A stretch of DNA of 64,000 bases from Ignavibacteriales bacterium (GTDB lineage Bacteria > Bacteroidota > Ignavibacteria > Ignavibacteriales > Melioribacteraceae). The notes beneath the pieces are model-generated. The model did not search any database. It was not told the DNA's origin and was given only the letters and a program-made list of their open reading frames with translations. Within the stretch, counting starts at the first letter, position 1, and every line of letters starts with the position of its first letter. Location: the NCBI GenBank assembly GCA_020635285.1, contig JACKAB010000009.1, forward strand, positions 1 to 64,000, in the 5' to 3' direction. Positions 37,427-48,100 of this stretch are shown here, one piece after another. The position numbers and the translations under genes are program-made.

Positions 37427-37903
37427 ATGCAAAAAGTCTCCATATTTGTAGATGTTCAAAATATATATTACACCACAAAAGAACACCACAATTGTAATTT
37501 TGATTATAATGTATTTTGGGGAAAAGTTACTTCAAATAGAGAAGTAGTTAAAGCTATAGCTTATGCTATTGATAGAGGGGATGAAAAGCAAAAGCAATTC
37601 CAAAATATTCTTAGAGCAATAGGATTTGAAGTAAAACTTAAACCATTTATTCAAAGAATTGATGGTTCAGCAAAAGGTGATTGGGATGTTGGAATAACGC
37701 TGGATATGACGGAATATGCAAAATTTTCAGACATTATTGTGTTAGCCTCCGGTGATGGGGATTATGATTTACTGGTGAGTAAAATTCGAAAGGACTTTAA
37801 TATCCCGGTCGAAGTATACGGAGTAACTAAACTTACAGCAAAGTCGTTGATAGATTCTGCATCAAAATTTATATCAATTGAAGATGATTTATTATTAAAA
37901 TAA
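37427..37903 (+). CDS. NYN domain protein (LabA/DUF88 family)
   Basis: The 158-residue protein shows the PIN-like NYN nuclease pattern: SIFVDVQNIYY at the start with the first acidic residue, AKGDWDVGITLDM with the middle pair and VLASGDGDYDLLV with the last. These acidic residues form the metal site of the family, which is thought to cut RNA. The family's length (about 150-170) fits. A GGAAATAAATCT ribosome site precedes the start. It has no operon partner. Confidence 0.85.
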   Translation: MQKVSIFVDVQNIYYTTKEHHNCNFDYNVFWGKVTSNREVVKAIAYAIDRGDEKQKQFQNILRAIGFEVKLKPFIQRIDGSAKGDWDVGITLDMTEYAKFSDIIVLASGDGDYDLLVSKIRKDFNIPVEVYGVTKLTAKSLIDSASKFISIEDDLLLK

Positions 37904-38276
37904 TTATCTAGCTTAAAAACATATATATCTAATTTATTATATAATTTAATGCAAAACTTCTGCACTTAATGGACTAATAAGAACTTAAAATTAATGGCAC
38001 ATGAAATAATTGATTTGATCGTAGGTAAAATTTCCAGCATTTCTTTTCTCCATTTGATACTAGTCTAATAAATTGGATAACTTTTTAAAGGACATTCCAA
38101 ATCTTATATTGAATATTAAGAGTAAATTATTTACGTTATATCTGCTTCAAGAAAACCTTTGCTGTTCTTAATTACTCTAAGCAAGAGGGTTATTTGGTAA
38201 AGAATCACAATTTCCCAATATATATTGCAAGACCAAAGTGTTTTACAAATTATAAATCATTTCCCTTGGAGTACAT
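37904..38276. other. Intergenic region of 373 bp
   Basis: No gene, strong hairpin or repeat is seen in this AT-rich stretch. Confidence 0.35.
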
Positions 38277-39128
38277 ATGAAAATTCATGTTTTTATAACT
38301 GTGCTTTTATTTGTTTGCATTGCCAATATTAGTTTTGTTCTTGCGCAAAGTGACCCAAATGATTTTGAAGGATGTAAAGACCCCACATTATTCAATCGTA
38401 TGGCTGGTTTTTATATCCAGAGTTGCCAAGAATTGGAGTTTGATCGTTTTGGATTTCAGATTGGTCCCAGTAGTTATGAAACAGTTGAAGGGCATCATTT
38501 TAATATTTTTTATTATGCAAATGATAATGTTAAATTACCAAGCGGTTTACAAGTAATTGCAAATTATACAAATGCAGCAAAGGCAGTTGGCGGACAAAAA
38601 GTTTATGAATTTGAAGATGGTGGCACACAATATGTCACCCTAAAAATTGCAAAGAATAATTCTGAAACATGGATTTCGGTAAGTGGTGCCGATAATGGAA
38701 TGTATAACATTGATATTGTAGAAAGAGAAATTATGAATCAGCAGATAGTGGCTGATGCAGAAAGTCTTGCGAGCTTAATTACAGAAACAGGTAAAGCAAC
38801 TATTTATGGAATTTACTTCGATACCGGGAAATCTGAAATAAAACCGGAATCCGAACCATCTTTAAATGAGATTGTTAAACTGCTGAAAACTAATCTAAAC
38901 CTAAAACTCTTTGTAGTTGGACATACAGATAATGTGGGAACATTTGATTCAAATATAAAGCTTTCTCAGTCGCGTGCAGCAGCAGTAACAGATGCTTTAG
39001 TAAAAAAGAATAACATTGCCGCTTCCAGATTGATACCTTTTGGTGCTGGTCCGACTGCACCGGTTGCTTCCAATAATACTGAGGAAGGAAGAGCTAAGAA
39101 TCGTCGAGTGGAACTTGTTTCGCAATAA
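38277..39128 (+). CDS. OmpA-family outer-membrane protein
   Basis: The 283-residue protein has a signal peptide (VLLFVCIANISFVLA) and a C-terminal OmpA-like peptidoglycan-binding domain from about residue 178: IYFDTGKSEIKPES, VVGHTDNVG and LSQSRAAAVTDALV, ending with RAKNRRVELV. The N-terminal half is not an obvious barrel and is unassigned. It would anchor the outer membrane to peptidoglycan. A GGAG-type ribosome site precedes the start. Confidence 0.88.
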   Translation: MKIHVFITVLLFVCIANISFVLAQSDPNDFEGCKDPTLFNRMAGFYIQSCQELEFDRFGFQIGPSSYETVEGHHFNIFYYANDNVKLPSGLQVIANYTNAAKAVGGQKVYEFEDGGTQYVTLKIAKNNSETWISVSGADNGMYNIDIVEREIMNQQIVADAESLASLITETGKATIYGIYFDTGKSEIKPESEPSLNEIVKLLKTNLNLKLFVVGHTDNVGTFDSNIKLSQSRAAAVTDALVKKNNIAASRLIPFGAGPTAPVASNNTEEGRAKNRRVELVSQ

Positions 39129-39235
39129 ATATTTATCTTTTGAAAAGATTTAAATAAAATTAAACGATCATAGTTATCTAAGTCGTTTGTTATAGGTTAA
39201 TGTCATCAGCCAAGCCGAAATAGTGAAATATTAAA

Positions 39236-39742
39236 ATGGAATCAATTTTAGAAAATAAATTATTAACCTTATATAAAGATGAAATGATTTTATTTTTAAA
39301 ATCTAACCCAGAATATTTTGATGAAGCAATTCAATTAGCACTTTCTAACAAGCAACTATATTCGTGGCGTGCAGCTTTTTTATTAGGGGGTTGCATGGAA
39401 GAAAATGACAAACGTGTACAGAAACATATAAAATCAATAGTCAATTGTATTCCAGAAAAAGAAGACGGTCACCAAAGAGAATTACTAAAAATTCTCTATA
39501 AAATGAAAATTAATGAAAAATTCGAAGGCCAAATATTTGATATCTGTATAAATTTGTGGGAACAAATAAATAAAAGCTCATCTGTAAGAATGACAGCTTT
39601 TAAATTTGTTTTTAAAATTATTAAAAAACACCCGGAATTATTAGATGAAATTGTTTTTATAACTCAAGATCATTATTTGGAATCATTATCGCCTGGAGTA
39701 AAACAGTCAATTGAAAAAATGATGCAAGTAGTAGTAAAATAA
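39236..39742 (+). CDS. HEAT-repeat-like helical protein
   Basis: The 168-residue protein is almost all helix, with successive helix pairs (FDEAIQLALSNKQLYSWRAA, RVQKHIKSIVNCIP, QRELLKILYKM, RMTAFKFVFKIIKKHPELLD), much like adaptor HEAT repeats. No signal peptide or catalytic motif is seen, and I cannot name the family. Function is unknown. Confidence 0.5.
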   Translation: MESILENKLLTLYKDEMILFLKSNPEYFDEAIQLALSNKQLYSWRAAFLLGGCMEENDKRVQKHIKSIVNCIPEKEDGHQRELLKILYKMKINEKFEGQIFDICINLWEQINKSSSVRMTAFKFVFKIIKKHPELLDEIVFITQDHYLESLSPGVKQSIEKMMQVVVK

Positions 39743-39857
39743 AAAAAAGTAAAAGCAGCAAATCAAATCGACCGATTCTTTTGATTATGCTGGTTTGGTA
39801 AAAAAACAAGTTACAGAGTTTTATGCAGTAACAAAGTAATCACAATTTTGAATAATT

Positions 39858-40049
39858 ATGGAAATATGTAAAAAAGTAAAAGAGATAATAAAAACAAGTG
39901 ACGGTAAGGCATTTAGGAGCCTGATAGAATTTTTAAAATTTACTAATTGTAAATCAGAAGCAGAAATCAGAGCAATGTTCTTTGCTTGCGGAATGTCTCC
40001 GGAAAAGTATGATCTATTAAAGCAGCAAATTAACTCAACTAAAAACTGA
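39858..40049 (+). CDS. Small unknown helical protein
   Basis: A 63-residue frame with EICKKVKEIIKTSDGKAFRS and EAEIRAMFFACGMSPEKYD. It is not recognised. The ATG is not preceded by a good ribosome site and the gene is short, so it may not be real; predicted amphipathic helices and few rare codons speak in its favour. Confidence 0.35.
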   Translation: MEICKKVKEIIKTSDGKAFRSLIEFLKFTNCKSEAEIRAMFFACGMSPEKYDLLKQQINSTKN

Positions 40050-40270
40050 ATTTCAGCATTATGTGATGTTATAATCTTGGATAGTTGCCAAGTTCAACTT
40101 ACCCTATCTCTACGGTATTAAAACTATCTTCACCGAAACAAGTCCACCTAGGTAAAGTATTAATAAACTCTAATTATAGAAAGAGATGCGTTAAAATATC
40201 TGTTGAAGTATAAGTGTGATGTAAAGAAAAACATGATGAACAAATTTATTTTTTGAAAATCGAAATTTTA

Positions 40271-40284
40271 ATTAAACGTTTAAT
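40271..40284. promoter_or_regulatory. LacI-type operator, distal copy
   Basis: ATTAAACGTTTAAT is a perfect 14-bp palindrome with the central CG typical of LacI-family operators. It lies about 131 bp (centre to centre) from the proximal operator, a distance at which looping by a tetramer or dimer pair is possible. Confidence 0.65.
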
Positions 40285-40366
40285 CTGATTGCCTATTTTT
40301 ATTAATTTAAATTAATTGATGATACCTCAATAAAATCAAGTATATTTCAATTTTATTTTAAATGGC

Positions 40367-40416
40367 TTGACAAAACAACTAATAGTTTGTAAGTTTGTTG
40401 AGTTAAACGTTTAACT
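40367..40416 (+). promoter_or_regulatory. Promoter and proximal LacI-type operator
   Basis: TTGACA (40367) with 17 bp to TAAGTT (40390) gives a plausible promoter. The palindrome AGTTAAACGTTTAACT (40401-40416) lies directly downstream, just before the TTG start at 40428. Repressor binding would block transcription, suggesting that the LacI gene controls itself. Confidence 0.65.
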
Positions 40417-40427
40417 AGGATTTTATT

Positions 40428-41455
40428 TTGAAATCAACAATAAAAGATGTAGCAAAAAAAGCCGGGGTTTCAATAGCCACGGTTTCGCTCGTGATTTCAG
40501 ATAACGATAGAATTTCAACTGAAACCAAAAAGAAAGTTCTTAAGGTTATCAAATCCCTTAACTACTATCCCTCCAGATCTGCCAGAGATCTTGTTTCCAA
40601 AAAGACTGGTAACATTGGATTTATTTTAACTGATGATCACTTTTTAAGGACGGAACCTTTCTACACTAGAATATTCCTTGGATCAGAATTTGAGGCAAGA
40701 GATGGAAACTATTACATTCTGCTCACCACAGTGCGATCTAATTACAGCAAAAATGATCCATTACCACGCTTTGTTTTAGATCGAAGTGTTGATGGAATTA
40801 TCATTGCAGGCAAAGTGCCTAATACTTTAATTGATAGAATATTAGAACAAAAAATACCAATTGTGTTTGTTGATTACACCACAAATGCCAATTGCTGTTC
40901 GCAAATATTGATTGATAATATTCACGGTGGAATTTTAGCAACAGATCATTTAATTGAATTAGAACATAAAAATATTGGTTTTATTGGCGGAGATATCAAT
41001 CATCCAAGTATTAGCGATAGATTGAATGGATATAAACAAGCGCTTGAAAAGGCAGAATTAAACCAAAAGAGAATTTGATAATAATTGATGCAGAATATCC
41101 CGATCGGCAAAATGGCTACAAATCTGCTGCAAAACTATTTACACAAAATAAAAATGTAACAGCATTATTTGCTTGCAATGATGCAATGGCGATTGGTGCA
41201 ATACACTACTTAAAAGACAATGGTTATAAAATTCCCGAGGATGTTTCCGTTATCGGTTTTGACGATGTTGAAGCTGATTTAATGCTTGAGCCGCCATTAA
41301 CAACAATTCGTGTTCCAAAATTTGAATTGGGTGTTGAAGCTCTTAGAGCAATGATTAATTATCTGAATAATAAATCTAATACAAAAAAAATCTTAGTACC
41401 GGTTGAACTGATTTTGCGTCAATCGACAAAAATATTTAGTAAGAAGAAGTCTTAA
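40428..41455 (+). CDS. LacI-family transcriptional regulator, one frameshift
   Basis: The N-terminal helix-turn-helix is complete (TIKDVAKKAGVSIATVSLVI, then SRSARDLVSKKTGNIGFIL), followed by a periplasmic-binding-protein-like effector domain (RSVDGIIIAGK, FIGGDINHPSISDRLNGY, ALFACNDAMAIGAIHYL, EDVSVIGFDDVE). Two frames (40428-41078 and 41075-41455) join by one indel near 41070, giving about 342 residues, the usual length. The start is TTG, supported by the position of the helix-turn-helix. It opens the sugar-uptake locus and has two palindromic operators upstream. The inducer is probably a manno-oligosaccharide, judged from the downstream genes. Confidence 0.9.
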
Positions 41456-41504
41456 AGTACTTTCAATAAAAAAGTAAAAATAATAAACAATATCAGGAGG
41501 CAGC

Positions 41505-44500
41505 ATGAACAGTTTTATTAGTTCAAAAAATTGGTGGATTTCTTTTTGGTCCATCTTACTATTAACTGTAAGCATTCCATTATTTGCACAAAGTGGAATC
41601 AACCAGATTGGAAGTCTTGAGCAAGACTTGCCATCCTATTGGACAAAAGGCTCAGAGCCAGGCGGCGCAACATTAACGTGGGCAAAGGATGAGTTCGTAT
41701 CGATGGGCAGAAGTATAAAGATAGAAAAGAATGTAACAGACGAAGCAGCAATGTGGGAAAGTGAGAACATGGTTGACTTGTGGTCAGAGCGACATTTTAA
41801 GGATGTAGATATAAAGATGGGTGTTAGTTACAAGACAAGCGGAGTAAATGTAAATCCAACAACAGACGACCAGAAATGGTGGGTAAGTTATAGTTTTTAC
41901 AAAGAAGATGGAAGTATGATAGGTGAGAAGAAGTTTGAGTTAGATCAAACAACAGCAAGCACAAGTGGCTGGATAGAAGACACTACTACAGTAGGAGAGA
42001 TCATCTTACCGGAAGATAGTTATACAACAATAATAAGATTTGTCGGTGGAAAAGATGCAGTAGGTACCGTATGGACAGACAACTATGTATTTAATGGCAG
42101 AGGCGGTTGGGCAGGTCAAGACTGGAATGCACAATTAGGCGTACCCACAGGCTGGTTTTATTGGTTACCCCCAAATGGCGGAAATGATGGACAATTAACA
42201 GCTGGCTATGAAAATACAATAGTAACAGATGCAGAATCATATTACGGAAAATATTCATTGAAGTTCGATATACCAGAAGGTTCACGCGATGGATTTGTAG
42301 GCACAAGAAAGTATGATATTGATGGAGGAGTAGTTCCAGGAGATGTAATAAGAATAAGTGTATGGATAAAAGGCGAAAACTTACAACCGGATTCAGCAGC
42401 AGCAGTAGGGGATTCTTGGAGCGTATCGATAACCCCGATATTCCATAATACAATAGGCAACAATGCAGGTTGGGGAGAATTCTGGGCAAGTGATATACCA
42501 TTAGTATTTCCAAAGACTACCTCATTTGATTGGATGCAGTTCTATGTAGATGTAACAGTTCAAGAAGGAGCGAAAGCATTATCGGTAAGATTACATCCAT
42601 TAGGCAGATTCTCAGGCACAGTATTTATGGATGGATTAACAGTAGAAAAGTTAGATTTACCACAAATAAGTGAAATTGGCAGTTTTGAACAAGACTTGCC
42701 ATCCTATTGGACAAAAGGCTCAGAGCCAGGCGGGGCAACATTAACGTGGGCAAAGGATGAATTTGTCTCAATGGGCAGAAGTATAAAGATAGAAAAGAAT
42801 GTAACAGACGAAGCAGCAATGTGGGAAAGTGAGAACATGGTTGACTTGTGGTCAGAGCGACATTTTAAGGATGTAGATATAAAGATGGGTGTTAGTTACA
42901 AGACAAGCGGAGTAAATGTAAATCCAACAACAGACGATCAGAAATGGTGGGTAAGTTATAGTTTTTACAAAGAAGATGGAAGTATGATAGGTGAGAAGAA
43001 GTTTGAGTTAGATCAAACAACAGCAAGTACGAGTGGTTGGGTAGAAGATACGACTACAGTAGGGGAGATCATCTTACCGGAAGATAGTTATACAACAATA
43101 ATAAGATTTGTCGGTGGAAAAGATGCAGTAGGTACCGTGTGGACAGACAACTATGTATTTAATGGCAGAGGCGGTTGGGCAGGTCAGGATTGGAATGCAG
43201 AATTAGGCGTTCCCACAGGCTGGTTTTATTGGTTACCACCCAATGGCGGAAATGATGGAAAGTTAAGTGATGGATATGAAAGAACAATAGTAACAGATGA
43301 AGCATCATACTACGGAAAATATTCATTGAAGTTCGATATACCAGAAGGTTCACGCGATGGATTTGTAGGCACAAGAAAGTATGCAATAGATGGAAGCGGA
43401 GCAAATAATTTATCAAAGACAAGTGGTGAATCAAGAGATATCACAGCTTTAGATGGAGTAGTTCAGGGAGATGTAATAAGGATAAGTGTATGGATAAAAG
43501 GCGAGAACTTACAACCGGATTCAGCAGCAGCAGTAGGGGATTCTTGGAGCGTATCGATAACCCCATATTCCATAATACGATAGGCAACAATGCAGGTTGG
43601 GGAGAATTCTGGGCAAGTGATATACCATTAGTATTTCCAAAGACTACCTCATTTGATTGGATGCAGTTTTATGTAGATGTAGAAGTACAAGAAGGAGCGA
43701 AAGCATTATCGGTAAGATTACATCCATTAGGCAGATTCTCAGGCACAGTATTTATGGATGGATTAACAGTAGAAAAGTTAGATTTACCACAAATAAGTGA
43801 AATTGGCAGTTTTGAACAAGATTTGCCATCCTATTGGACAAAAGGTTCAGAGCCAGGCGGGGCAACATTAACGTGGGCAAAGGATGAATTTGTCTCAATG
43901 GGTAGAAGTATAAAGATAGAAAAGAATGTAACAGACGAAGCAGCAATGTGGGAAAGTGAGAACATGGTTGACTTGTGGTCAGAGCGACATTTTAAGGATG
44001 TAGATATAAAGATGGGTGTTAGTTACAAGACAAGCGGAGTAAATGTAAATCCAACAACAGACGACCAGAAATGGTGGGTAAGTTATAGTTTTTACAAAGA
44101 AGATGGAAGTATGATAGGTGAGAAGAAGTTTGAGTTAGATCAAACAACAGCAAGTACAGTGGTTGGGTAGAAGATACGACTACAGTAGGGAGATCATCTT
44201 ACCGGAAGATAGTTATACAACAATAATAAGATTTGTCGGTGGAAAAGATGCAGTAGGTACCGTATGGACAGATAACTATGTATTTAATGGCAGAGGCGGC
44301 TGGGCAGGTCAAGACTGGAATGCACAATTAGGCGTTCCAACAGGCTGGTTTTATTGGTTACCACCCAATGGCGGAAATGATGGAAAGTTAAGTGATGGAT
44401 ATGAAAAACAATAGTAACAGATGAAGCATCATACTATGGTAATTACTCATTGAAGTTTGATATGCTTCCAAGGTACTCATGATGGCTTTGTAGGAACAAA

Positions 44501-45225
44501 GAAATATTCTGTCGATGGACTTGGAACAGGCTCGTTATCAAAGACAAGTGGAGAAAGTAAAGATATAACATCACTTGAGCGGAGTAGTTCCAGGCGATGT
44601 AATAAGAATAAGTGTATGGGTAAAAGGCGAGAACTTACAACCAGATTCAGTAGCAGCAGTAGGTGATCAATGGTGTTGTAGCACTAACACCAATATTCCA
44701 TAACACAGTAGGTAATAATGGAGGTTGGGGAGAATTCTGGGCAAGTGATATACCATTAGTATTTCCAAAAGCAACCTCATTTGATTGGATGCAGTTCTAT
44801 GTAGATGTAGAAGTTCAAGAAGGAGCAAAAGCCTTATCAATAAGGTTACATCCATTAGGTAGATTCCAAGGCACAGTATTTATGGATGGACTTGAGATAA
44901 GTAAAATAGGTAATTTAGTTGAGGTTAAAGATCAATTTGTACCAGTTGAATTTATGCTCTATTCCAAAATTATCCAAATCCATTTAATCCAACAACTTTA
45001 ATTAGTTATGCATTGCCAAGATCCGGAAGCGTAACTCTTAAGATTTACGATATGTTGGGACGTGAAGTGAAAACTCTTGTTAACGCAGAACAAAATTCTG
45101 GAGTTAATACTGTTCAATGGAATGGTGATAACAACTCCGGATCAAGAGTATCAAGCGGAACTTATATTTATATGATAAAAGCTGGAGAATTTACTCAAGC
45201 TAAAAAAATGATTCTATTAAAATAA
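41505..45225 (+). CDS. Giant secreted protein of three near-identical repeats with T9SS tail
   Basis: A signal peptide (SILLLTVSIPLFAQ) is followed by three tandem copies of a unit of about 356-376 residues and then a T9SS sorting domain (ISYALP, LKIYDMLGREVKTL, YIYMIKAGEF). Each unit seems to contain two beta-sandwich carbohydrate-binding-like modules, with SLEQDLPSYWTKGSEPGG, WVSYSFYKEDGSM, GGWAGQDWNA and GTVFMDGLTVEKLD. Indels near 43565, 44155, 44190, 44405, 44465, 44575, 44670 and 44960 break the later copies; they lie at places where copy 1 or 2 has one base more or less, so a repeat-related assembly error is likely. A surface role in glycan binding is inferred from the locus. No catalytic module is recognised. 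Confidence 0.75.
41610..42677 (+). repeat. Long tandem repeat, unit 1 (1068 bp)
   Basis: The unit begins at GSLEQDLPSYW and runs to the start of unit 2. Compared with unit 2 it lacks 60 bp (20 residues) in the loop between KYDIDGG and VVPGDVIR; otherwise the two are nearly identical in DNA. Confidence 0.85.
42678..43804 (+). repeat. Long tandem repeat, unit 2 (1127 bp)
   Basis: This unit is the full-length form with the extra SGANNLSKTSGESRDITALD-type loop. It lacks one base at about 43566 (CCCCATATTCC where unit 1 has CCCCGATATTCC), which shifts the frame. With that base it would be 1128 bp, exactly 60 bp longer than unit 1. Confidence 0.85.
43805..44910 (+). repeat. Long tandem repeat, unit 3 (about 1.1 kb)
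   Basis: This unit matches units 1 and 2 almost base for base up to about 44410 and then diverges more (TSLERSSS-type loop, SLSKTSGESKDIT), ending before the T9SS domain. It carries most of the frame-breaking indels. Confidence 0.8.
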
Positions 45226-45259
45226 ATCATCACAATTTTGTTGGTGAATGTAATTTTTT

Positions 45260-45290
45260 ATCAATGGGCGCTTAGCATGCGTCCATTGAT
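45260..45290 (+). terminator. Terminator after repeat protein gene
   Basis: ATCAATGGGCGC (45260-45271) pairs with GCGTCCATTGAT (45279-45290), with one wobble pair and a 7-base loop. A T-rich run comes only later (TTTTTCTTTTT at about 45307), so it could be a partial terminator or a processing site that lets some transcription continue. Confidence 0.6.
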
Positions 45291-45399
45291 ATTATTCTCA
45301 AAAAAAGTTTTTCTTTTTAAATAAAAGTAAATATCGATTCTAAAAATATTAGTGTTTTAACAAAGTAAAAATAATTCTAAACTAAAGTAGGTGAATGTA

Positions 45400-48090
45400 A
45401 TGTTCACTAAAAAACGAATGATAATAAAAATACTACTGATAAATTTTATTTTTCTAATATCAGCCATACAGATATTAGCAGGAACAACCGGTAAAATCTC
45501 TGGTAAAATATTGGATAAAAATACAGGCGAACCACTTCTTGGCGCTAACGTATTAATTATCGGGACTTCAATGGGAGCGGCAGCTGATATTGACGGAAAT
45601 TATTTTATCCTTAATATTCCCCCTGGTAATTATGAATTAAGGGCATCCAGTATCGGTTATTCTTCAATGACCATCAAAAACATTCGAGTTTCTGTTGATC
45701 AAACAACAAGTATCGAATTTAAACTAAGCGAAGAATCAATTGAAATTAATGAAGTAGTTGTTTCTGCTTCAAAACCAATAGTACAAAATGATTTAACATC
45801 CACAGAGGCAAAAGTAAGCGGAGATCAAATTTCTATGCTTCCGTTAGAGGATGTTTCTGCAGTAGTAAATCTTCAAGCAGGCGTTGTTGATGGACACTTT
45901 AGGGGCGGACGTAACAATGAAGTAAAGTATTTAATTGATGGAGTTCCAGTAAATGATGCTTTCTCAGGGCAATCTTCTTTATCAGCAGAAATAAATAGTA
46001 TTGAAGAGATTCAAGTTTTGACAGGAACTTTTAATGCTGAATATGGTGAGGCTCTTTCCGGTGTTGTTAATCAAGTTACAAAAGTTGCCGGTGAAAATTA
46101 TGAAGGTCAAATTTCTGCTTACTCAGGTGATTATATAAGTACACATAACAGTATTTTTGAAAATATTGATCATATTAGTCCAACAAATGTTTATAATATA
46201 CAGGGAAATTTTAGCGGACCTATTCCGGGCTTAGAAAATCTTTTAAAGTTTTTCATCTCAGGAAGATATAATTATGATGATGGATTTATTTACGGTAAAA
46301 GAATATTTAATCCTTCCGATTCATCGAACTTTTCAGCAAACAATCCTTCCGATTGGTACGTGGGCTCAACAGGCGATGATAAATATGTGCCAATGAATTA
46401 TAATAAAAAATTATCTCTTCAAGGAAAACTTGCTGTAAATGTTGGTGAGGGCAAAGGAATTGTTTTAACCGGAATGTATCAAGATCAAAAATACCGTGAT
46501 TATAATCATGCATATAAACTCAATCCTGATGGTGATTATACAAAATATCAGAATAGTTTATTGGGGATTGCAAGTTATACATTAGTCTTGAGCAATTCTG
46601 CATTTATAGATATTGTTGGTTCGGCAATCCGTTCGGAGTACAATCAATATGTTTTTGAAAATCCTCTCGATCCCGGATATGTTGATCCACAACTGAAACA
46701 AGTTGTAAGCGGAAATGCATTTTTAACAGCAGGAACAGAAAATTGGCATTTCAATCATACTACAACTTCTTTAACGGGTAAAGCAGATTTTACATGGCAG
46801 ATAAATAATACAAACCAGATTAAAACAGGTCTAGAGTTTCAACAGCATGCATTAGATTATGAAGATTTTCAAATCGTAATTGATGCTTCAACAAATTATA
46901 AACCTGCATTGCCTCAACTCGGCGCATTTAATTTTAATACTTATAAATCAAATCCATTTCAATTTGCATACTATATCCAAGATAAAATTGAATTAGATTA
47001 TCTAATTGTAAATGCCGGCTTAAGATTTGATTATTTTGAACCAGATGGAAGTTTCTTAAAAAATCCTAATAAAATAAATTTGCTTGATGAATTGCAGCCG
47101 CCTTTTCCGGACTCATTACTTCAGAAAGCAACAGCTAAATATCAAGTTAGTCCAAGAGTAGGATTGTCCTATCCAATAACAGATAAAGGCGCTATTCATA
47201 TTTCTTATGGACATTTTTTCCAAATACCACCATTTGAAAACCTATATAGAAATCCCAATTTTAGAATTCCACTAACCGGAGATTTCCCGGAGAATATTGG
47301 AAATACAATTGGCAATGCTGATTTGGAACCACAGCAGACAATAATGTATGAAATAGGTTTGCAGCAAGAATTAACAAACGGACTAGGGGTAAAAATAACG
47401 GGCTATTACAAGGATATTAGAAATTTACTTAGTACGGAAATATTTATCAAAAATGAATTTCGAAAATTCAGCAGGTTAATTAATAAAGATTATGGTTCCG
47501 TTAAAGGAATGACTTTATCATTTGAAAAAAGATTTATTGATGGCTTTGGAGCAACAATTGACTATACTTATCAAGTTGCAAAAGGAAATGCTTCAGACCC
47601 GAATGATGCCTTTAATAAAGTGCAATCAAATCCTCCAATTTCAATAAATAAGCAATTGGTTCCATTAAATTGGGATAGAACTCATTCTCTTAATTTTACT
47701 TTAACAGCCGGAATTCCCGAAGATTACATCGCAAGTTTAATTGGCAGACTTGGTTCTGGATTACCTTACACACCTTCTTTGCAAAATCAAAGAACGGGTT
47801 TAGAAAATAGTGATAGCCGACCAACTTATTACAATGTAGATTTTTATGTAACCAAATATTTCGAATTAGGAAATAATAAAATATCCTTATTTGCCAAAAT
47901 ATTTAATCTTTTTGATACTAAAAATGAATTAGAAGTTTTTGGAGATACAGGTAGAGCCGGTTATACATTAGAGTTAACGAGAAATCAACAAGCGCCTCGT
48001 GGCGTTAATACTGTACAAGAATTTTTTACAAGGCCAGATTTTTATTCAGCTCCGCGACAAATAATTATTGGCGCTTCAATCACATTATAA
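45400..48090 (+). CDS. TonB-dependent outer-membrane receptor
   Basis: After a signal peptide, residues about 30-110 form a CarboxypepD-regulatory-like domain (GKISGKILDKNTGEPLLGAN), followed by a plug domain (EIQVLTGTFNAEYGEALSG) and a 22-strand barrel ending IIIGASITL. Such receptors take up oligosaccharides through the outer membrane. No SusD-like partner follows, so it is not a canonical SusCD pair. I use the ATG at 45400, which has AGGTG 7 bases upstream; a GTG at 45391 is in frame. The gene is intact. Confidence 0.88.
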   Translation: MFTKKRMIIKILLINFIFLISAIQILAGTTGKISGKILDKNTGEPLLGANVLIIGTSMGAAADIDGNYFILNIPPGNYELRASSIGYSSMTIKNIRVSVDQTTSIEFKLSEESIEINEVVVSASKPIVQNDLTSTEAKVSGDQISMLPLEDVSAVVNLQAGVVDGHFRGGRNNEVKYLIDGVPVNDAFSGQSSLSAEINSIEEIQVLTGTFNAEYGEALSGVVNQVTKVAGENYEGQISAYSGDYISTHNSIFENIDHISPTNVYNIQGNFSGPIPGLENLLKFFISGRYNYDDGFIYGKRIFNPSDSSNFSANNPSDWYVGSTGDDKYVPMNYNKKLSLQGKLAVNVGEGKGIVLTGMYQDQKYRDYNHAYKLNPDGDYTKYQNSLLGIASYTLVLSNSAFIDIVGSAIRSEYNQYVFENPLDPGYVDPQLKQVVSGNAFLTAGTENWHFNHTTTSLTGKADFTWQINNTNQIKTGLEFQQHALDYEDFQIVIDASTNYKPALPQLGAFNFNTYKSNPFQFAYYIQDKIELDYLIVNAGLRFDYFEPDGSFLKNPNKINLLDELQPPFPDSLLQKATAKYQVSPRVGLSYPITDKGAIHISYGHFFQIPPFENLYRNPNFRIPLTGDFPENIGNTIGNADLEPQQTIMYEIGLQQELTNGLGVKITGYYKDIRNLLSTEIFIKNEFRKFSRLINKDYGSVKGMTLSFEKRFIDGFGATIDYTYQVAKGNASDPNDAFNKVQSNPPISINKQLVPLNWDRTHSLNFTLTAGIPEDYIASLIGRLGSGLPYTPSLQNQRTGLENSDSRPTYYNVDFYVTKYFELGNNKISLFAKIFNLFDTKNELEVFGDTGRAGYTLELTRNQQAPRGVNTVQEFFTRPDFYSAPRQIIIGASITL

Positions 48091-48100
48091 GAGATTTTAA

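Larger units (their letters stand above)
40050..40427. other. Control region upstream of LacI regulator
   Basis: No gene is seen. It contains two LacI-type palindromes (40271-40284 and 40401-40416) and a promoter-like TTGACA at 40367, and so is the regulatory region of the mannoside locus. Confidence 0.5.

Noticed and set aside
39743..39838. Short coding-like stretch after the HEAT-like gene (IDRFF, DYAGLVKKQVTEFYAVTK)
   Set aside because: It could be the last codons of a lost gene, but it is too short and needs a shift, so I do not call it.
42091..43434. Long minus-strand open frames in the repeat region
   Set aside because: They recur in each repeat unit as mirror frames of the same coding sequence and are leucine/histidine-rich low-quality proteins.
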